DNA of 64,000 nt from Neomegalonema perideroedes DSM 15528 (GTDB lineage: Bacteria; Pseudomonadota; Alphaproteobacteria; Rhodobacterales; Rhodobacteraceae), in assembly GCF_000374145.1 (NCBI RefSeq), contig NZ_KB893654.1, positions 248,001-312,000 on the forward strand, written 5' to 3'. The notes under the pieces were generated by a model that was given only the letters and a program-made list of their open reading frames with translations, was not told where the DNA came from and did not search any database. Shown one piece after another: positions 12,533 to 21,715 of the stretch. Each line of letters opens with the position of its first letter. Within the stretch, counting starts at the first letter, position 1. The position numbers and the translations under genes were made by a program.

Positions 12533-13561
12533 TCAATCCTCCGGGAAGGGATCTTCCGGAGCGTCGCGCAGGCTCCAGCCCAGCGAGGCCCATGTGCGCC
12601 TCATATGATCGGGCAAAGGCGCCGAAAGCGTTAAGGTCCGCCGGGGCTCGATGGGGTGGGGCAGAGTCAGGCTGCGGGCGTGCAGATGCAGCTTGCGGCT
12701 GATCTCGCCGCCGAGCTGCGCGCCGTCCTCCACCGAGGAGCCGCCGTATTTGCCGTCGCCGACGATGGGATGCCCGATCTCGGCCATATGGGCGCGCAGC
12801 TGATGGGTGCGGCCCGTCACCGGGCGCAGAATCGACCATGAGGCGCGTTTGCCCGCCGAATCGACGGTGAAGTAATCCGTGCGGGCGCGTTTGGCGCCTT
12901 CGGTCTTGTCGACCTCGTTCGGATGGATGCAGCGCATCTTCTCGGCTTCGCCCTTGGGGCCATGGCCCGAGCCCTTGACCAGCCCGTAACGGATGATCCC
13001 GTGATCCGGAACGGGGCGGCCGACCACGGCGGCCCAGTAGATTTTCCGGGTCGCGCGGCTGAAGAAGAGCTCGCCCAGACGGGCGGCGGCCTGAGTCGTC
13101 CGCGCCGCGAGGATCACCCCGGAGGTGTCGCGGTCGAGGCGATGGACGAGCTTGGGCTTATCCTTGCCGGGCAGGCGCAGGGCCTCCAGCAGGCCGTCGA
13201 GATGGCGCGTCACGCCGCTGCCGCCCTGAGTCGCCAGACCCGGCGGCTTGTTCAGGGCGAAGAGGTATTTATCCTCATAGATGATCATGTCCCGGACGGC
13301 GCTGACGTCCTCCGGGCTCATGCCCTCGGCGGGATCGCGCGGCGGAGGCGGCTCGTCGGGCAGGGGCGGCACGCGGACTTTCTGGCCCGGCTCCACGCGG
13401 TCGCTGGATTTCGCCCGCGCGCCGTCGAGACGGACTTGTCCCGTGCGCAGGAGCTTTTCAATCGCGCCCTGCGTAACCTGAGGGAATTTCCGCCTCAGCC
13501 AGCGGTCGAGCCTCTGCTCGCCCTCTTCGGGGCCGACTTCGAGAATCTGAACGCCGGACAT
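12533..13561 (-). CDS. rluC: RluC/RluD-family 23S rRNA pseudouridine synthase
   Basis: The 342-aa product has an N-terminal S4 RNA-binding domain (about 14-70: [20 protein letters not shown]) and the RluA-superfamily catalytic domain with the HRLDRDTSG aspartate motif (about 138-146), [14 protein letters not shown] and [12 protein letters not shown]. The family isomerises uridines in 23S rRNA. The S4 domain and length suggest RluC (U955/2504/2580 type), but RluD cannot be excluded. It lies 27 bases upstream of the phosphoesterase gene on the same strand. Confidence 0.88.
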   Translation of the reverse strand: MSGVQILEVGPEEGEQRLDRWLRRKFPQVTQGAIEKLLRTGQVRLDGARAKSSDRVEPGQKVRVPPLPDEPPPPRDPAEGMSPEDVSAVRDMIIYEDKYLFALNKPPGLATQGGSGVTRHLDGLLEALRLPGKDKPKLVHRLDRDTSGVILAARTTQAAARLGELFFSRATRKIYWAAVVGRPVPDHGIIRYGLVKGSGHGPKGEAEKMRCIHPNEVDKTEGAKRARTDYFTVDSAGKRASWSILRPVTGRTHQLRAHMAEIGHPIVGDGKYGGSSVEDGAQLGGEISRKLHLHARSLTLPHPIEPRRTLTLSAPLPDHMRRTWASLGWSLRDAPEDPFPED

Positions 13562-13620
13562 GACCGCTCCTGAAGTTTGCGCGTCCGAGAGCGTCGAAGC
13601 GCTCTCGTGTTTTGGGGGAC

Positions 13621-13720
13621 GCGCGATGTCTCCGAAAACTCTTTCAAATTTTTCGGATCGCGCTTTGTTTGTGGTCGCGCGATTTATCCGAAAAACCGGC
13701 TCCCAGTTTTCGGATCGCGC
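13621..13720. repeat. REP-like intergenic element of two similar hairpins
   Basis: Two imperfect hairpins lie in tandem between rluC and the methyltransferase gene. The first (13621-13663) pairs GCGCGATgtcTCCGAAAA with TTTTTCGGATCGCGC. The second (13677-13720) pairs GCGCGATttaTCCGAAAA with TTTTCGGATCGCGC. The shared arms TTTTCGGATCGCGC and GCGCGATnnnTCCGAAAA mark a dispersed extragenic palindrome family of the kind common in alphaproteobacteria. It sits beyond the 5' ends rather than in a coding region. Confidence 0.65.
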
Positions 13721-13771
13721 TCCAAACCTGCCAGATAGCGATTCGCGGGCCGGAAAGAAAGGCTCGCGGCT

Positions 13772-15016
13772 TCAGGATCTGCGGAAAAGCGCCGCGGCCT
13801 CGACATGGGCCGTCCAGCGGAACTGGTCCACCGGCTGGATCTTCTCCAGCTTATAGCCTCCGTCGAGGAGGATTCGGGCGTCCCGGGCGAAGCTGGCGGG
13901 ATTGCAGGTCGCCATGACCACGCGCGGCACCTTCGAGCGCGCGATCTGCTCGCATTGCGCCTGAGCCCCCGCGCGGGGCGGATCCACCACCAGAGCCTGA
14001 AACTCCTTCAGCTCATTGGGGATCAGCGGGCGCCGATAGAGGTCGCGCCGCGTGAAGCTCACGGATTTGAGCCCCTGAGCCCGCCGCATGGCGAGATTCC
14101 CCGCCTCCACGGCGGCGGCCTCGCCCTCGAAGGCCGCGACGTTGACGAAGCGCGCCAGAGGAAAGGTCAGGGCGCCCGCTCCGGCGAAGAGATCCGCCGC
14201 GCGCTTGACGCCCTTCAGCGCCTCCACGACGAAGGCGGCCAAAGCGGATTCGCCCTCGGCGGCGGCCTGAAGAAAGCCGCCGGGCGGAGGCGCCACGAGG
14301 GTTCCGCCGAAATCCTGAACCGGAGGCCGCCGCGCCGCCACGGGCTCGCCGTTCCAGACCAGCCGCGCCAGATCCAGCGCTTCGGCGGCGAGGGCCAGCT
14401 CCTGCCTCAGCTTCAGATCCAGCGGCTTGCCGCCCTCCACGGAGAGGTCCAGCCCGGCTTGAGAATCGGTTGCGGTCATGCGGACCGTGGTCTGACGCGC
14501 CGCCCCGACTTCGGCGATGCGCCGGAGTTTGGGCAAGGCCGCCTTGAGCCCCGGCGCGAGGACGCGGCATTCGGCGGCGTCCACGATGTCATGCGAGCCC
14601 CGCGCGGCGAATCCTAACGTGATCTCCTCGCGGGTGCGCAGCAGGCTGAAGGCGGCGCGGCGGCGCGAGGCGGCCGGAACGGTGATCGTCGGCAGGATGT
14701 CGCCAGCCTCGATTCCGCGTTGCGCGAGCGCCCGCTCCACGAGATCGGCCTTCCAGAGCGCGAGCTCCTCGTCTTGCAGATGCTGCACGGAGCAGCCGCC
14801 GCAGCGCCCGAATTGCGGACAAGGCGGCGTCTGGCGCCAAGGCGAAAGCGGGATGATCTCGGCGGGCTCTCCCGCCGCGTCGAGCCTCACGCGGTCGCCG
14901 GGCGCCGCGAGGGGGATATGCAGAAGCTTTCCCTCGGGAGAATGGGCGATTCCATCGCCTTGCGCTCCGAGCGCCTCGACTTCGATCTCCGCCGCCCGTT
15001 CCGCCGCCTGTCCCAT
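13772..15016 (-). CDS. TrmA/RlmD-family RNA (uracil-C5) methyltransferase
   Basis: The 414-aa product has an N-terminal TRAM-like domain (1-55), a 4Fe-4S cysteine set (CPQFGRCGGC about 66-75, with a further Cys in AAECRVL about 148), and a C-terminal Rossmann methyltransferase domain (AADLFAGAGALTFPLA about 270). It also has DPPRAGAQ and the catalytic ATCNPASFARD cysteine. It transfers a methyl group from SAM to C5 of a uridine in rRNA or tRNA. The Fe-S cysteines point to the RlmD/RlmC side of the family; the exact target is not decidable here. Confidence 0.88.
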   Translation of the reverse strand: MGQAAERAAEIEVEALGAQGDGIAHSPEGKLLHIPLAAPGDRVRLDAAGEPAEIIPLSPWRQTPPCPQFGRCGGCSVQHLQDEELALWKADLVERALAQRGIEAGDILPTITVPAASRRRAAFSLLRTREEITLGFAARGSHDIVDAAECRVLAPGLKAALPKLRRIAEVGAARQTTVRMTATDSQAGLDLSVEGGKPLDLKLRQELALAAEALDLARLVWNGEPVAARRPPVQDFGGTLVAPPPGGFLQAAAEGESALAAFVVEALKGVKRAADLFAGAGALTFPLARFVNVAAFEGEAAAVEAGNLAMRRAQGLKSVSFTRRDLYRRPLIPNELKEFQALVVDPPRAGAQAQCEQIARSKVPRVVMATCNPASFARDARILLDGGYKLEKIQPVDQFRWTAHVEAAALFRRS

Positions 15017-15020
15017 GACT

Positions 15021-15410
15021 TCATCCGAATCTTTTCATGAGCCAGAGGCCCAAAACCAGCGCCGCCAGAGCCAGAGCCACCGAAAGCCCCGCGTAAAGCG
15101 TCGCGCCAAGCCAGCGCTCTTGCGCCAAGAGCCGCTGGAAGTCGAGCGAAAAGGCGGAGAAGGTGGTGAAGCCGCCCAAGACTCCCGTGGCGAGGAAGAG
15201 TCTCCAGCCCTCGGCCGAGGGGCCTCCGCGCCGCGCCAGCCAGCCCGCGACGAGCCCCATGGCGAAGCTCCCGGCGATGTTGGCCAGCAGGACGCCCATG
15301 GGGAAGCTCGGCCAGATCCGCCCGACCGCGAGGATCGTCCAATGCCGCAGCATCGCGCCGAGGCCCCCGCCTAAGCCGACCAGAAGAGAAGCCGTCAGTC
15401 CGTTCGTCAT
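15021..15410 (-). CDS. crcB: Fluoride ion channel CrcB/Fluc
   Basis: This 129-aa four-helix membrane protein has the CrcB signature elements GGLGAMLRHW, LLANIAGSFAMG and TGVLGGFTTFSAFSLDF. CrcB dimers form a selective fluoride exit channel. The start is at MTNGLTASLL, and the stop lies 4 bases before the methyltransferase start, so the two are probably co-transcribed. No fluoride riboswitch is recognisable upstream, where another gene abuts closely. Confidence 0.94.
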   Translation of the reverse strand: MTNGLTASLLVGLGGGLGAMLRHWTILAVGRIWPSFPMGVLLANIAGSFAMGLVAGWLARRGGPSAEGWRLFLATGVLGGFTTFSAFSLDFQRLLAQERWLGATLYAGLSVALALAALVLGLWLMKRFG

Positions 15411-15420
15411 GCGCGCTCCT

Positions 15421-15777
15421 TCAGGCGAGCAGATAGACTCCCGCCGCCAGTCCCGCGAGGAGGGCGCCGAGCGTCAGAAGCATGAGGAAGAAGGCGTCTC
15501 CCTGATCCTGATCCTTCCGGCGCAGGTCCGGAGAGGCCGCGAGGAAGCCGATGACCGCGAAGCGCGTCAGATCATGGGGCCAGAAGGGATCCTCCGGCTG
15601 CATGATCAGCCAGCCGACGCCTGCGCCGAACAGTCCGGCGACGAGGATTTCGACCATCGCCCGCCGCCAGAAGACGCCGCCTCCGATCCGTTTCGCCGCC
15701 GCGCTCGTCAGGACGCGCGCTCCGGCGCCCAAGAATCCGCCGATCAGCATCCAGATCCATGCGGGGAGGCTCGTCAT
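15421..15777 (-). CDS. Unknown 118-aa membrane protein upstream of crcB
   Basis: The start at MTSLPAWIWMLIGG (15777) overlaps the tlyA stop by 4 bases. Hydrophobic segments at about 4-22, 40-58, 68-80 and 97-117 suggest three or four membrane helices. A glycine-rich first helix (LIGGFLGAGARV) and a short charged loop (DLRRKDQDQGD) are visible. It is not a CrcB paralogue, since the FTTFS motif is absent. Tight packing between tlyA and crcB suggests co-expression. No function is recognised. Confidence 0.7.
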   Translation of the reverse strand: MTSLPAWIWMLIGGFLGAGARVLTSAAAKRIGGGVFWRRAMVEILVAGLFGAGVGWLIMQPEDPFWPHDLTRFAVIGFLAASPDLRRKDQDQGDAFFLMLLTLGALLAGLAAGVYLLA

Positions 15778-16505
15778 GGGGCCTCCTTCACGGCCCCGAG
15801 GAGCATTTCCCGATTGCCGTCGCCGCCGAGGATGGGGCTCTCCATGCGCCCGACCACGCGCCAGCCCCCGGCCTCCAGAAAAGCCGCCGCGAGGGCGAGG
15901 GCCTCTTCGCCCGCCGTCTCCTCCTTGACGATCCCGCCCTTGCCGACCCGTCCCGGCCCCAGCTCGAATTGCGGCTTGACCAGAGCCGCCAGCCAAGCCC
16001 CCGGCCTCGCCCGCGCCAGAGCGGGCCCCAAGGCTTTGGTCAGCGAGATGAAGGAGAGATCCGCCACGAGGGCCTCCGGGTCTTCGGGCGGGTCTTCGGG
16101 CCCCATCTCGCGGACGTTGAAGCCCTCGCGCGGCGAGACCCGGGGATCGGCGGCGATCCGGGGATGCAATTGCCCATGGCCCACGTCCAGAGCATAGACC
16201 CGCCGCGCGCCCCGGCTGAGCAGAACCTCCGTGAAGCCGCCCGTCGAGGCTCCGAGGTCATAGGCCGTCCGCCCCTCCGGCGAGAAGCCGAAGCCCTCCA
16301 GCGCCGCCAGCAGCTTCAGCGCCCCCCGCGAGACCCAAGCCAAGCCTCCGGCCTCGACGGCCAATTCATCGGTTGCGGAAATCTCCTGAGAGGCCTTGCG
16401 GGCGGCTGCGCCGCCGATCCGCACGCGTCCTTCGCGGATCAGCGCCTGAGCCCGGGCCCGGCTCTCCGCCAGCCCCCGCGCGACCAAAGCCTGATCAAGC
16501 CTCAT
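15774..16505 (-). CDS. tlyA: TlyA-family rRNA 2'-O-methyltransferase
   Basis: The 243-aa product starts at MRLDQALVARGLAESRARAQ (16505), the usual TlyA start; the frame extends to 16544 without conservation. Residues 1-60 are an S4 RNA-binding domain. The rest is an FtsJ/RrmJ-like SAM methyltransferase (DLGASTGGFTEVLLSRGA about 83, LDVGHGQL, ADLSFISL, VKPQFELG). TlyA methylates 16S and/or 23S rRNA cytidine riboses; the historical haemolysin label is not a molecular function. It overlaps the upstream membrane-protein gene by 11 bases. Confidence 0.88.
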   Translation of the reverse strand: MRLDQALVARGLAESRARAQALIREGRVRIGGAAARKASQEISATDELAVEAGGLAWVSRGALKLLAALEGFGFSPEGRTAYDLGASTGGFTEVLLSRGARRVYALDVGHGQLHPRIAADPRVSPREGFNVREMGPEDPPEDPEALVADLSFISLTKALGPALARARPGAWLAALVKPQFELGPGRVGKGGIVKEETAGEEALALAAAFLEAGGWRVVGRMESPILGGDGNREMLLGAVKEAP

Positions 16506-17058
16506 CTTCGCGGACGCGCCTTTTGAAGGTGAGGTTCGGCCCATGCCCGCGCATCAGCCAGAGGGCGAAGAGCCCGAAGACCACCCAGGAAGCGGCGTGA
16601 TTGGCGAGGATCGTCGTCCAATGGGCGCCATGGGGCGGCCAGCAGAGATCCAGCGCCATGGTCAGCCCGGCGATGAAGGCCAGAGCCCCGACGGCGGCTT
16701 CCGGCGTATGGCGCCATTTCGTCCATGCGCCGATCTGAAAGACGAGCAGCGCCAGAGCGCAGAGCGTGAAATACCAGCGCAAAGCCGCGAAGGGGGCGGC
16801 TTCGCCGATCAGCTCGACCGGAGCGGTCTGCTCCGTCCAGAGCCGCAGCAGCAGCAGCCCGAGCATGGCCAAAAGCAGCAGATTCAAAGCCGAAGCCGCG
16901 CCCAACCATCCGCGCAAGCCGAAATCCCGTCGCGACCGGGCTTCGGCCTCGGTCAGCGAGCGCCATTTCAGGCCCGCGGGGGCCGCAGCCTCCAGAGCTT
17001 TGGAGGCGAAGGGCGGGGTTTCGCGCATGAGGCCCCATATCATGCGCCCGCTCCCCAT
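16495..17058 (-). CDS. Unknown 187-aa multipass membrane protein
   Basis: Hydrophobic segments lie at about 52-72 (LGAASALNLLLLAMLGLLLLR), 90-110, 122-140 and 152-170, so four helices are likely, with a soluble N-terminal 45 residues. The start may be the later Met in LMRETPPF (17028). It is co-directional with tlyA and overlaps it by 11 bases. No family is recognised with confidence. Confidence 0.65.
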   Translation of the reverse strand: MGSGRMIWGLMRETPPFASKALEAAAPAGLKWRSLTEAEARSRRDFGLRGWLGAASALNLLLLAMLGLLLLRLWTEQTAPVELIGEAAPFAALRWYFTLCALALLVFQIGAWTKWRHTPEAAVGALAFIAGLTMALDLCWPPHGAHWTTILANHAASWVVFGLFALWLMRGHGPNLTFKRRVREDEA

Positions 17059-17113
17059 GCGAGCGAAGATGACGGCGGCTTTGCGCTTCGCGGCGGACCG
17101 TCTCCCGCAAGCT

Positions 17114-19774
17114 TCAATTCAGCAGGGATTTGAGAAGGTAAAGCTGGTCCAGAGCCTCGCGGGGGCTGAGGGCGTCCACGTCGAGGGCCTTGAGCGCCTC
17201 CTCCACGGCGGAGGTTCTGGGCCGGGCGGTCTCGGCGGCGACGAAGAGCGGCAGATCCTCGGCCAGAGCCTTGAGGCGGCGCTTCGCGCCCTCGCCGTCG
17301 CCTTTTTCGAGGGCCGCGAGAACCTCCTCCGCGCGGGAGAGGGCCGCCGCCGGAAGCCCCGCCTTGCGCGCCACCTGAACGCCGTAGCTGCGGCCTTTGG
17401 CGCCTTCGGCCACCTCATGCAGGAAAACGAGGTCGCCTTTCCACTCCGAAACCTTGAGCGAGACGGTCTTCGCGCCCTCCAGCTTCTTCGCCAGAGCCGC
17501 CAGCTCATGATAATGCGTCGCGAAGAGCGCCCGGCAACGATTCACGGCGTGCAGATGCTCCACCGTGGCCCAGGCGATGGAGAGGCCGTCGAAAGTGGCG
17601 GTGCCGCGCCCGATCTCGTCGAGGATCACGAGGGCTTTCGGTCCGGCTTGGTTCAGGATCGCCGCCGTCTCCACCATCTCCACCATGAAGGTCGAGCGCC
17701 CCCGCGCGAGGTCGTCGGCGGCGCCGATGCGGCTGAAGAGCTGATCCACCGCCCCGATCCGCGCCGAAGCCGCCGGGACGTAGCTCCCCGCCTGAGCCAG
17801 CAAGGCGATCAGGGCGTTCTGGCGCAGAAAGGTCGATTTGCCCGCCATGTTCGGACCCAGCACCAGCCAGAGCCGATCCGCGCTCAGATCGCAGCTATTG
17901 GCGACGAAGGGAACGTTCTCGCGGCGCAGAGCCTGATCCACCACCGGATGACGCCCCGCCTCGATCTCGAAGGCGTCGGAATCCTCCACGAGGGGCCGCG
18001 TCCAGCCCTCGGCGCGGGCGAGCTCCGCCAGCCCTGAAGCCACGTCGATCTCGGCCAGAGCCGCCGCCGCCGCCGAAATCCGGGGGGCCTCGGCGAGGAC
18101 CGCGGCCGAGAGTTCGGCGAAGATCGCCAGCTCCATAGCGACGGCCTCGGCGCCCGCGCGGGAGATTTTGGAATCGAGATCCGCCAATTCCGTGGTGGTG
18201 AAGCGCGAGGCGTTGGCGGTGGTCTGGCGATGGATGAAGCGCTCCGCGAGCGGCGGCTTGAGGAAGCGCTCCGCATGGGCGGAGGTCACCTCCACATGAT
18301 AGCCCAGAACCCCGTTATATTTGATCTTCAGCGATGAGACGCCGGTCTCCGCCTTCAGCTTTCCCTCAAGATCGCGCATCACGCCGCGCGCGTCTTCGGC
18401 GAGGCGGCGGAGCTGATCCAGCTCGGGCCGCCAATGAGCCGCGACGAATCCGCCGTCCCGCGCCGCGAGCGGCAGATCCGGCCCGAGCGCGCCTTTGAGC
18501 AATTCCGCCAGAGCCTCGTGGTCGGTCAGAGCCGCCCGCGCCCGCGCGATTTCGGCGGGCGGATCGCTGAAGGACAGGGCGTCCGCGAGGACCGCCGCCG
18601 CCTCCAGACCATCCCTTAAAGCCGCGAGGTCGCGCGGGCCGCCGCGCTCCAGAGAGAGCCGCGCCAGAGCCCGCGCCATATCCGGCGCCGCCCCGAGGTA
18701 ATTGCGGATCTCGCCGCGCAGGGCGTCGTTCTCCACGAAGGCCGAAACCGCGTCCAGCCGCGCCGAGATCGCTTCGGGATCGGTCAGCGGCGCCGCGAGC
18801 CTCTCCGCGAGCAGGCGGCCTCCGGCGCCGGTGCGGCTGCGGTCCACGGCGTCGAGCAGGCCCCCCGCGCGCTGGCCGGAGAGGTTGGTGAGGATTTCAA
18901 GATTGCGCCTCGTGGCGGCGTCGAGCCGCATGGCGGCGTTTTCGGCTTCGCGGCGCGGCGGCGCGAGGACCGGAGCGCGGCCTTTCTGGGTGATCGCGAG
19001 GTAATCGGCCAGAGCCCCCAGCGCCGAAATCTCCGGCTGGGCGAAGGCGCCGAAGCCCTCCAGCGTGGTCACGCCGTAAAGCTCCTTCAGGCGGCGCTCG
19101 GCGGATCCGGGCTCGAAGCTCGCCGGGCCCAGAGGCGCGACGCGGGCGCCGGTCTCGGTCAGAAGCTCCATGAGCGCCGCGTCGTCGAGCAGGCGCTCCG
19201 GAATGAGGATCTCGCGCGGCGCGATGCGCGCCAGATCCGCCCCGAGCCTCTGGCGGCGCGTCGGGCGGGCGAGGGGCGCGCCCGCCGAGATGTCCATCCA
19301 AGCCAGAGCCGCCCCGGCTCCGGTCTCCGCATAGGCCGCAAGGTGGTTGGAGGCGCGGGCCTCCAGAAGCGCGTCTTCGGTGATGGTGCCCGGCGTGACC
19401 ACCCGCACCACCTCGCGGCGCACGACCGATTTCGCGCCGCGCTTCTTGGCCTCGGCGGGATCCTCCATCTGCTCGCAGACGGCCACCACGAAGCCTTTGC
19501 GCGTCAGTTCGAGGAGATAGCGCTCCGCCTGAACCACCGGCACGCCGCACATGGCGATGTCTTCCTCGCCATGTTTGCCGCGCTTGGTGAGCGCGATGTC
19601 CAGCGCCGCCGAGGCCGCCACGGCGTCCTCGAAGAACATCTCGTAGAAATCGCCCATCCGGTAGAAGAGCAGCGCATGAGGATGCTCGGCCTTCAGCTCC
19701 AGATATTGCGCCATGGCGGGCGAGGCGATGGCGGGATCCCGAAACGGCGCGGCGGGAGAGAGGGGGCGAGTCAT
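17114..19774 (-). CDS. mutS: DNA mismatch repair ATPase MutS
   Basis: The 886-aa product has the full MutS layout. The mismatch-recognition domain carries the FYEMF wedge (LLFYRMGDFYEMFFEDA). Connector, lever and clamp domains follow. The ABC-type ATPase domain has Walker A GPNMAGKSTFLRQ, a Walker B-like LVILDEIGRGTATFDG and the helix-turn-helix dimerisation end. The start at MTRPLSPAAPF (19774) is preferred over 19834. It recognises mispairs and recruits MutL. The C-terminal tail LYLLKSLLN is typical. Confidence 0.96.
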   Translation of the reverse strand: MTRPLSPAAPFRDPAIASPAMAQYLELKAEHPHALLFYRMGDFYEMFFEDAVAASAALDIALTKRGKHGEEDIAMCGVPVVQAERYLLELTRKGFVVAVCEQMEDPAEAKKRGAKSVVRREVVRVVTPGTITEDALLEARASNHLAAYAETGAGAALAWMDISAGAPLARPTRRQRLGADLARIAPREILIPERLLDDAALMELLTETGARVAPLGPASFEPGSAERRLKELYGVTTLEGFGAFAQPEISALGALADYLAITQKGRAPVLAPPRREAENAAMRLDAATRRNLEILTNLSGQRAGGLLDAVDRSRTGAGGRLLAERLAAPLTDPEAISARLDAVSAFVENDALRGEIRNYLGAAPDMARALARLSLERGGPRDLAALRDGLEAAAVLADALSFSDPPAEIARARAALTDHEALAELLKGALGPDLPLAARDGGFVAAHWRPELDQLRRLAEDARGVMRDLEGKLKAETGVSSLKIKYNGVLGYHVEVTSAHAERFLKPPLAERFIHRQTTANASRFTTTELADLDSKISRAGAEAVAMELAIFAELSAAVLAEAPRISAAAAALAEIDVASGLAELARAEGWTRPLVEDSDAFEIEAGRHPVVDQALRRENVPFVANSCDLSADRLWLVLGPNMAGKSTFLRQNALIALLAQAGSYVPAASARIGAVDQLFSRIGAADDLARGRSTFMVEMVETAAILNQAGPKALVILDEIGRGTATFDGLSIAWATVEHLHAVNRCRALFATHYHELAALAKKLEGAKTVSLKVSEWKGDLVFLHEVAEGAKGRSYGVQVARKAGLPAAALSRAEEVLAALEKGDGEGAKRRLKALAEDLPLFVAAETARPRTSAVEEALKALDVDALSPREALDQLYLLKSLLN

Positions 19775-19962
19775 GCGGCGGGGCCTTCCTGAACGAACGG
19801 CCTCAGAGCTAGCCGAAAGCTCAGGCCCGCCCAAGCGAAAAGGGCGGGGCCTCGGCGGGAAGGTCCTGAACCCTGTAAATCATACGGCTTGCGGCGCGGC
19901 CTTTTCTGGAGGGATGCTCCGTAAGCGCCTTCCGGGCGCGACGCAGGGGGTGAGAGGGGGCT

Positions 19963-20574
19963 ATGGTGGAATGGCTGCTGAAGACGCTGGCTTATCTGGC
20001 GATGAAGGCTCTGGTGGCGCTCGGCTTGGGGGGCGCCCCCACGGAGATCGTGCCGAAGAACGAATATCTGGTCATGCAGCTGATCTTCGCGGAATGCCTC
20101 CCTCATCTGCGCGAGGGCAAGGCGCCCTTTCAGGCCATGCGCTCAGATCCCGCCGCTCAGGAGGCCGCCCTGATTTTGACGATGGGTCCGGAGGCGCTGC
20201 GCGGCGAGCCGGTCGTCCCGCGCTACGTCGCCTCTTGGGGCGTGGATGAGCAGGGGCTCCATTTCTGCGCGGTCGAGCGCGCGCGGCTTTCGCCGGAGGA
20301 GGCGAAGGCGCAGCCCGCTTGGCTCGGCGTGGGGGATACGGATTTCCTGCTGCGTCTGAACGACAGGATGCATGCGGAGGGCTTCCGGACGGAGCGGCTT
20401 GCGACGCGCATCTCGCGGAAGGAGACGAGCGCATGGTTCTTGAGCCTTTCCGCTCGGGAGGGGCTCTGGCTGGGGGTCTCGGTTCAGGGCGTGGAGGCGG
20501 GATGGAGAGGCGGCCGCGGCGTGGTCGAGATCGACCGGATCCGCGTTTACGGCCGCGCCGAAGCTTCGTCGTGA
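19963..20574 (+). CDS. Hypothetical 203-aa protein
   Basis: The start (ATG at 19963 after GAGAGGGGGCT) gives MVEWLLKTLAYLAMKALVAL, a hydrophobic N-terminal helix that could be a membrane anchor. The rest is soluble and mixed alpha/beta (PTEIVPKNEYLVMQLIFAEC, VVEIDRIRVYGRAEASS). It is divergent from mutS and followed by a LysR gene. No domain is recognised. Base composition and codon use match the neighbouring core genes, which supports it as a true gene. Confidence 0.6.
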   Translation: MVEWLLKTLAYLAMKALVALGLGGAPTEIVPKNEYLVMQLIFAECLPHLREGKAPFQAMRSDPAAQEAALILTMGPEALRGEPVVPRYVASWGVDEQGLHFCAVERARLSPEEAKAQPAWLGVGDTDFLLRLNDRMHAEGFRTERLATRISRKETSAWFLSLSAREGLWLGVSVQGVEAGWRGGRGVVEIDRIRVYGRAEASS

Positions 20575-20623
20575 GGCTTCCGTAAGGCTTTCCCCGCCGC
20601 CGCGCGCCGCCTATGCTGAGCCT

Positions 20624-21541
20624 ATGGCCTTCACCTTGCGGCAATTGCAATATTTCGTGGCGGTGGCCGAGCAGGGCGGAGTCTCCCGCGCGGCGCGGAG
20701 CTTGTCCATTTCGCAATCCTCCGTCACCGAGGCCATTCAGGAGCTGGAGCAGGATCTCGGGGTGGCGCTTTTCGAGCGTCATGCGCGGGGGCTCTCGCCG
20801 ACCCAGCAGGGACACCGCTTCCTCCGCCACGCCACGCAGATCCTCGCCGGAGTCTCCGACGCCCGCCGCAGCTTCTCGGCGGGGCGGGGCGCCGAGACCG
20901 TCGGGACGCTGCATTTGGGCACGACCTCGCTGGTGGCGGGCTATGTGCTCTCGGATCTTCTGGCGCGCTATCGGCGGGCCTGGCCCAACGTGGCGGTTTC
21001 GGCCATCGAGGACGGCGGGGAATATCTGGAGCATCTGCTCATCGGCGGCGAACTCGACGTGGCGGTGATGGTGGTCTCCAATCTGCGCGAGCGCATGGCC
21101 TTGCAGACCGAAAGCCTCGAAGTCTCGCCTTACCGGCTCTGGCTGCCGGGGGGGCATCCCCTCGCGGCGGCCGAGGGCGCCGTGGAGCTGGCCGCCGCCG
21201 CCCGCGAGCCCTTCGTCATGCTCGCCATCGACGAGATCGAGGAGACGGCGGGCGCCTTGCTGCGGGCTCAGGGTCTGCGGCCTCAGGTGGCTTTCCGCAC
21301 CCGCAGCGTCGAGGCGGCGCGCAGCCTCGTGGCGACGGGGGCGGGGGTGGCGATCCTGCCCAATCTGGTCTATCGGCCCTGGTCCCTCGAAGGCGACCGC
21401 ATCGAGGCCCGCGACGTGGCGGGCGCGCCTCCGCCCGTCGAGGTGGGGATGGTCTGGCGGCGCGGCTCAAGGCTGAGCCTCGCGGCGCGGGAGTTCGTGG
21501 CTCTGGCGCAAAGCCAGAGCTTCGCCCGTTCGCGGCCCTAA
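20624..21541 (+). CDS. LysR-family transcriptional regulator
   Basis: The 305-aa product has the N-terminal winged HTH (TLRQLQYFVAVAEQGGVSRA, then LSISQSSVTEAIQELEQDLG) and a C-terminal substrate-binding domain (about 90-290). It lies on the same strand immediately upstream of the polyamine transport operon, with a palindrome in the intervening gap, and so is the probable regulator of that operon. The inducer is not known from sequence; a polyamine or breakdown product would fit the context. Confidence 0.9.
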   Translation: MAFTLRQLQYFVAVAEQGGVSRAARSLSISQSSVTEAIQELEQDLGVALFERHARGLSPTQQGHRFLRHATQILAGVSDARRSFSAGRGAETVGTLHLGTTSLVAGYVLSDLLARYRRAWPNVAVSAIEDGGEYLEHLLIGGELDVAVMVVSNLRERMALQTESLEVSPYRLWLPGGHPLAAAEGAVELAAAAREPFVMLAIDEIEETAGALLRAQGLRPQVAFRTRSVEAARSLVATGAGVAILPNLVYRPWSLEGDRIEARDVAGAPPPVEVGMVWRRGSRLSLAAREFVALAQSQSFARSRP

Positions 21542-21565
21542 GTCCTTTCGGCGCGAATCGGGGTC

Positions 21566-21582
21566 TATCGGAAATCCCGATA
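21566..21582. promoter_or_regulatory. Candidate LysR operator (17-bp palindrome)
   Basis: TATCGG-AAATC-CCGATA is a perfect inverted repeat with a 5-bp spacer. It lies 25 bp after the LysR gene and 134 bp before the substrate-binding-protein start. Its size and position fit a LysR-type recognition site for the downstream operon; binding is inferred. Confidence 0.5.
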
Positions 21583-21715
21583 TGACGTTTCTGTTAAATA
21601 GGTTTGCGCTGAGCGCATATCCGCCGCAGGCTGACCCTCACAGATCGCAAGCCGCCCCCTTCCGCGACAGGCGCGACGAACAAGAGCGGCCTCTCAATTT
21701 TTTGGAGGAGTTCGC

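Noticed and set aside
13560-13856. Short plus-strand frames between rluC and the methyltransferase
   Set aside because: They run through two palindromic repeats and into the 3' end of the methyltransferase gene; no coding character.
15774-16505. Haemolysin annotation for the TlyA protein
   Set aside because: The protein has S4 and SAM-methyltransferase folds; haemolysin is a historical label.
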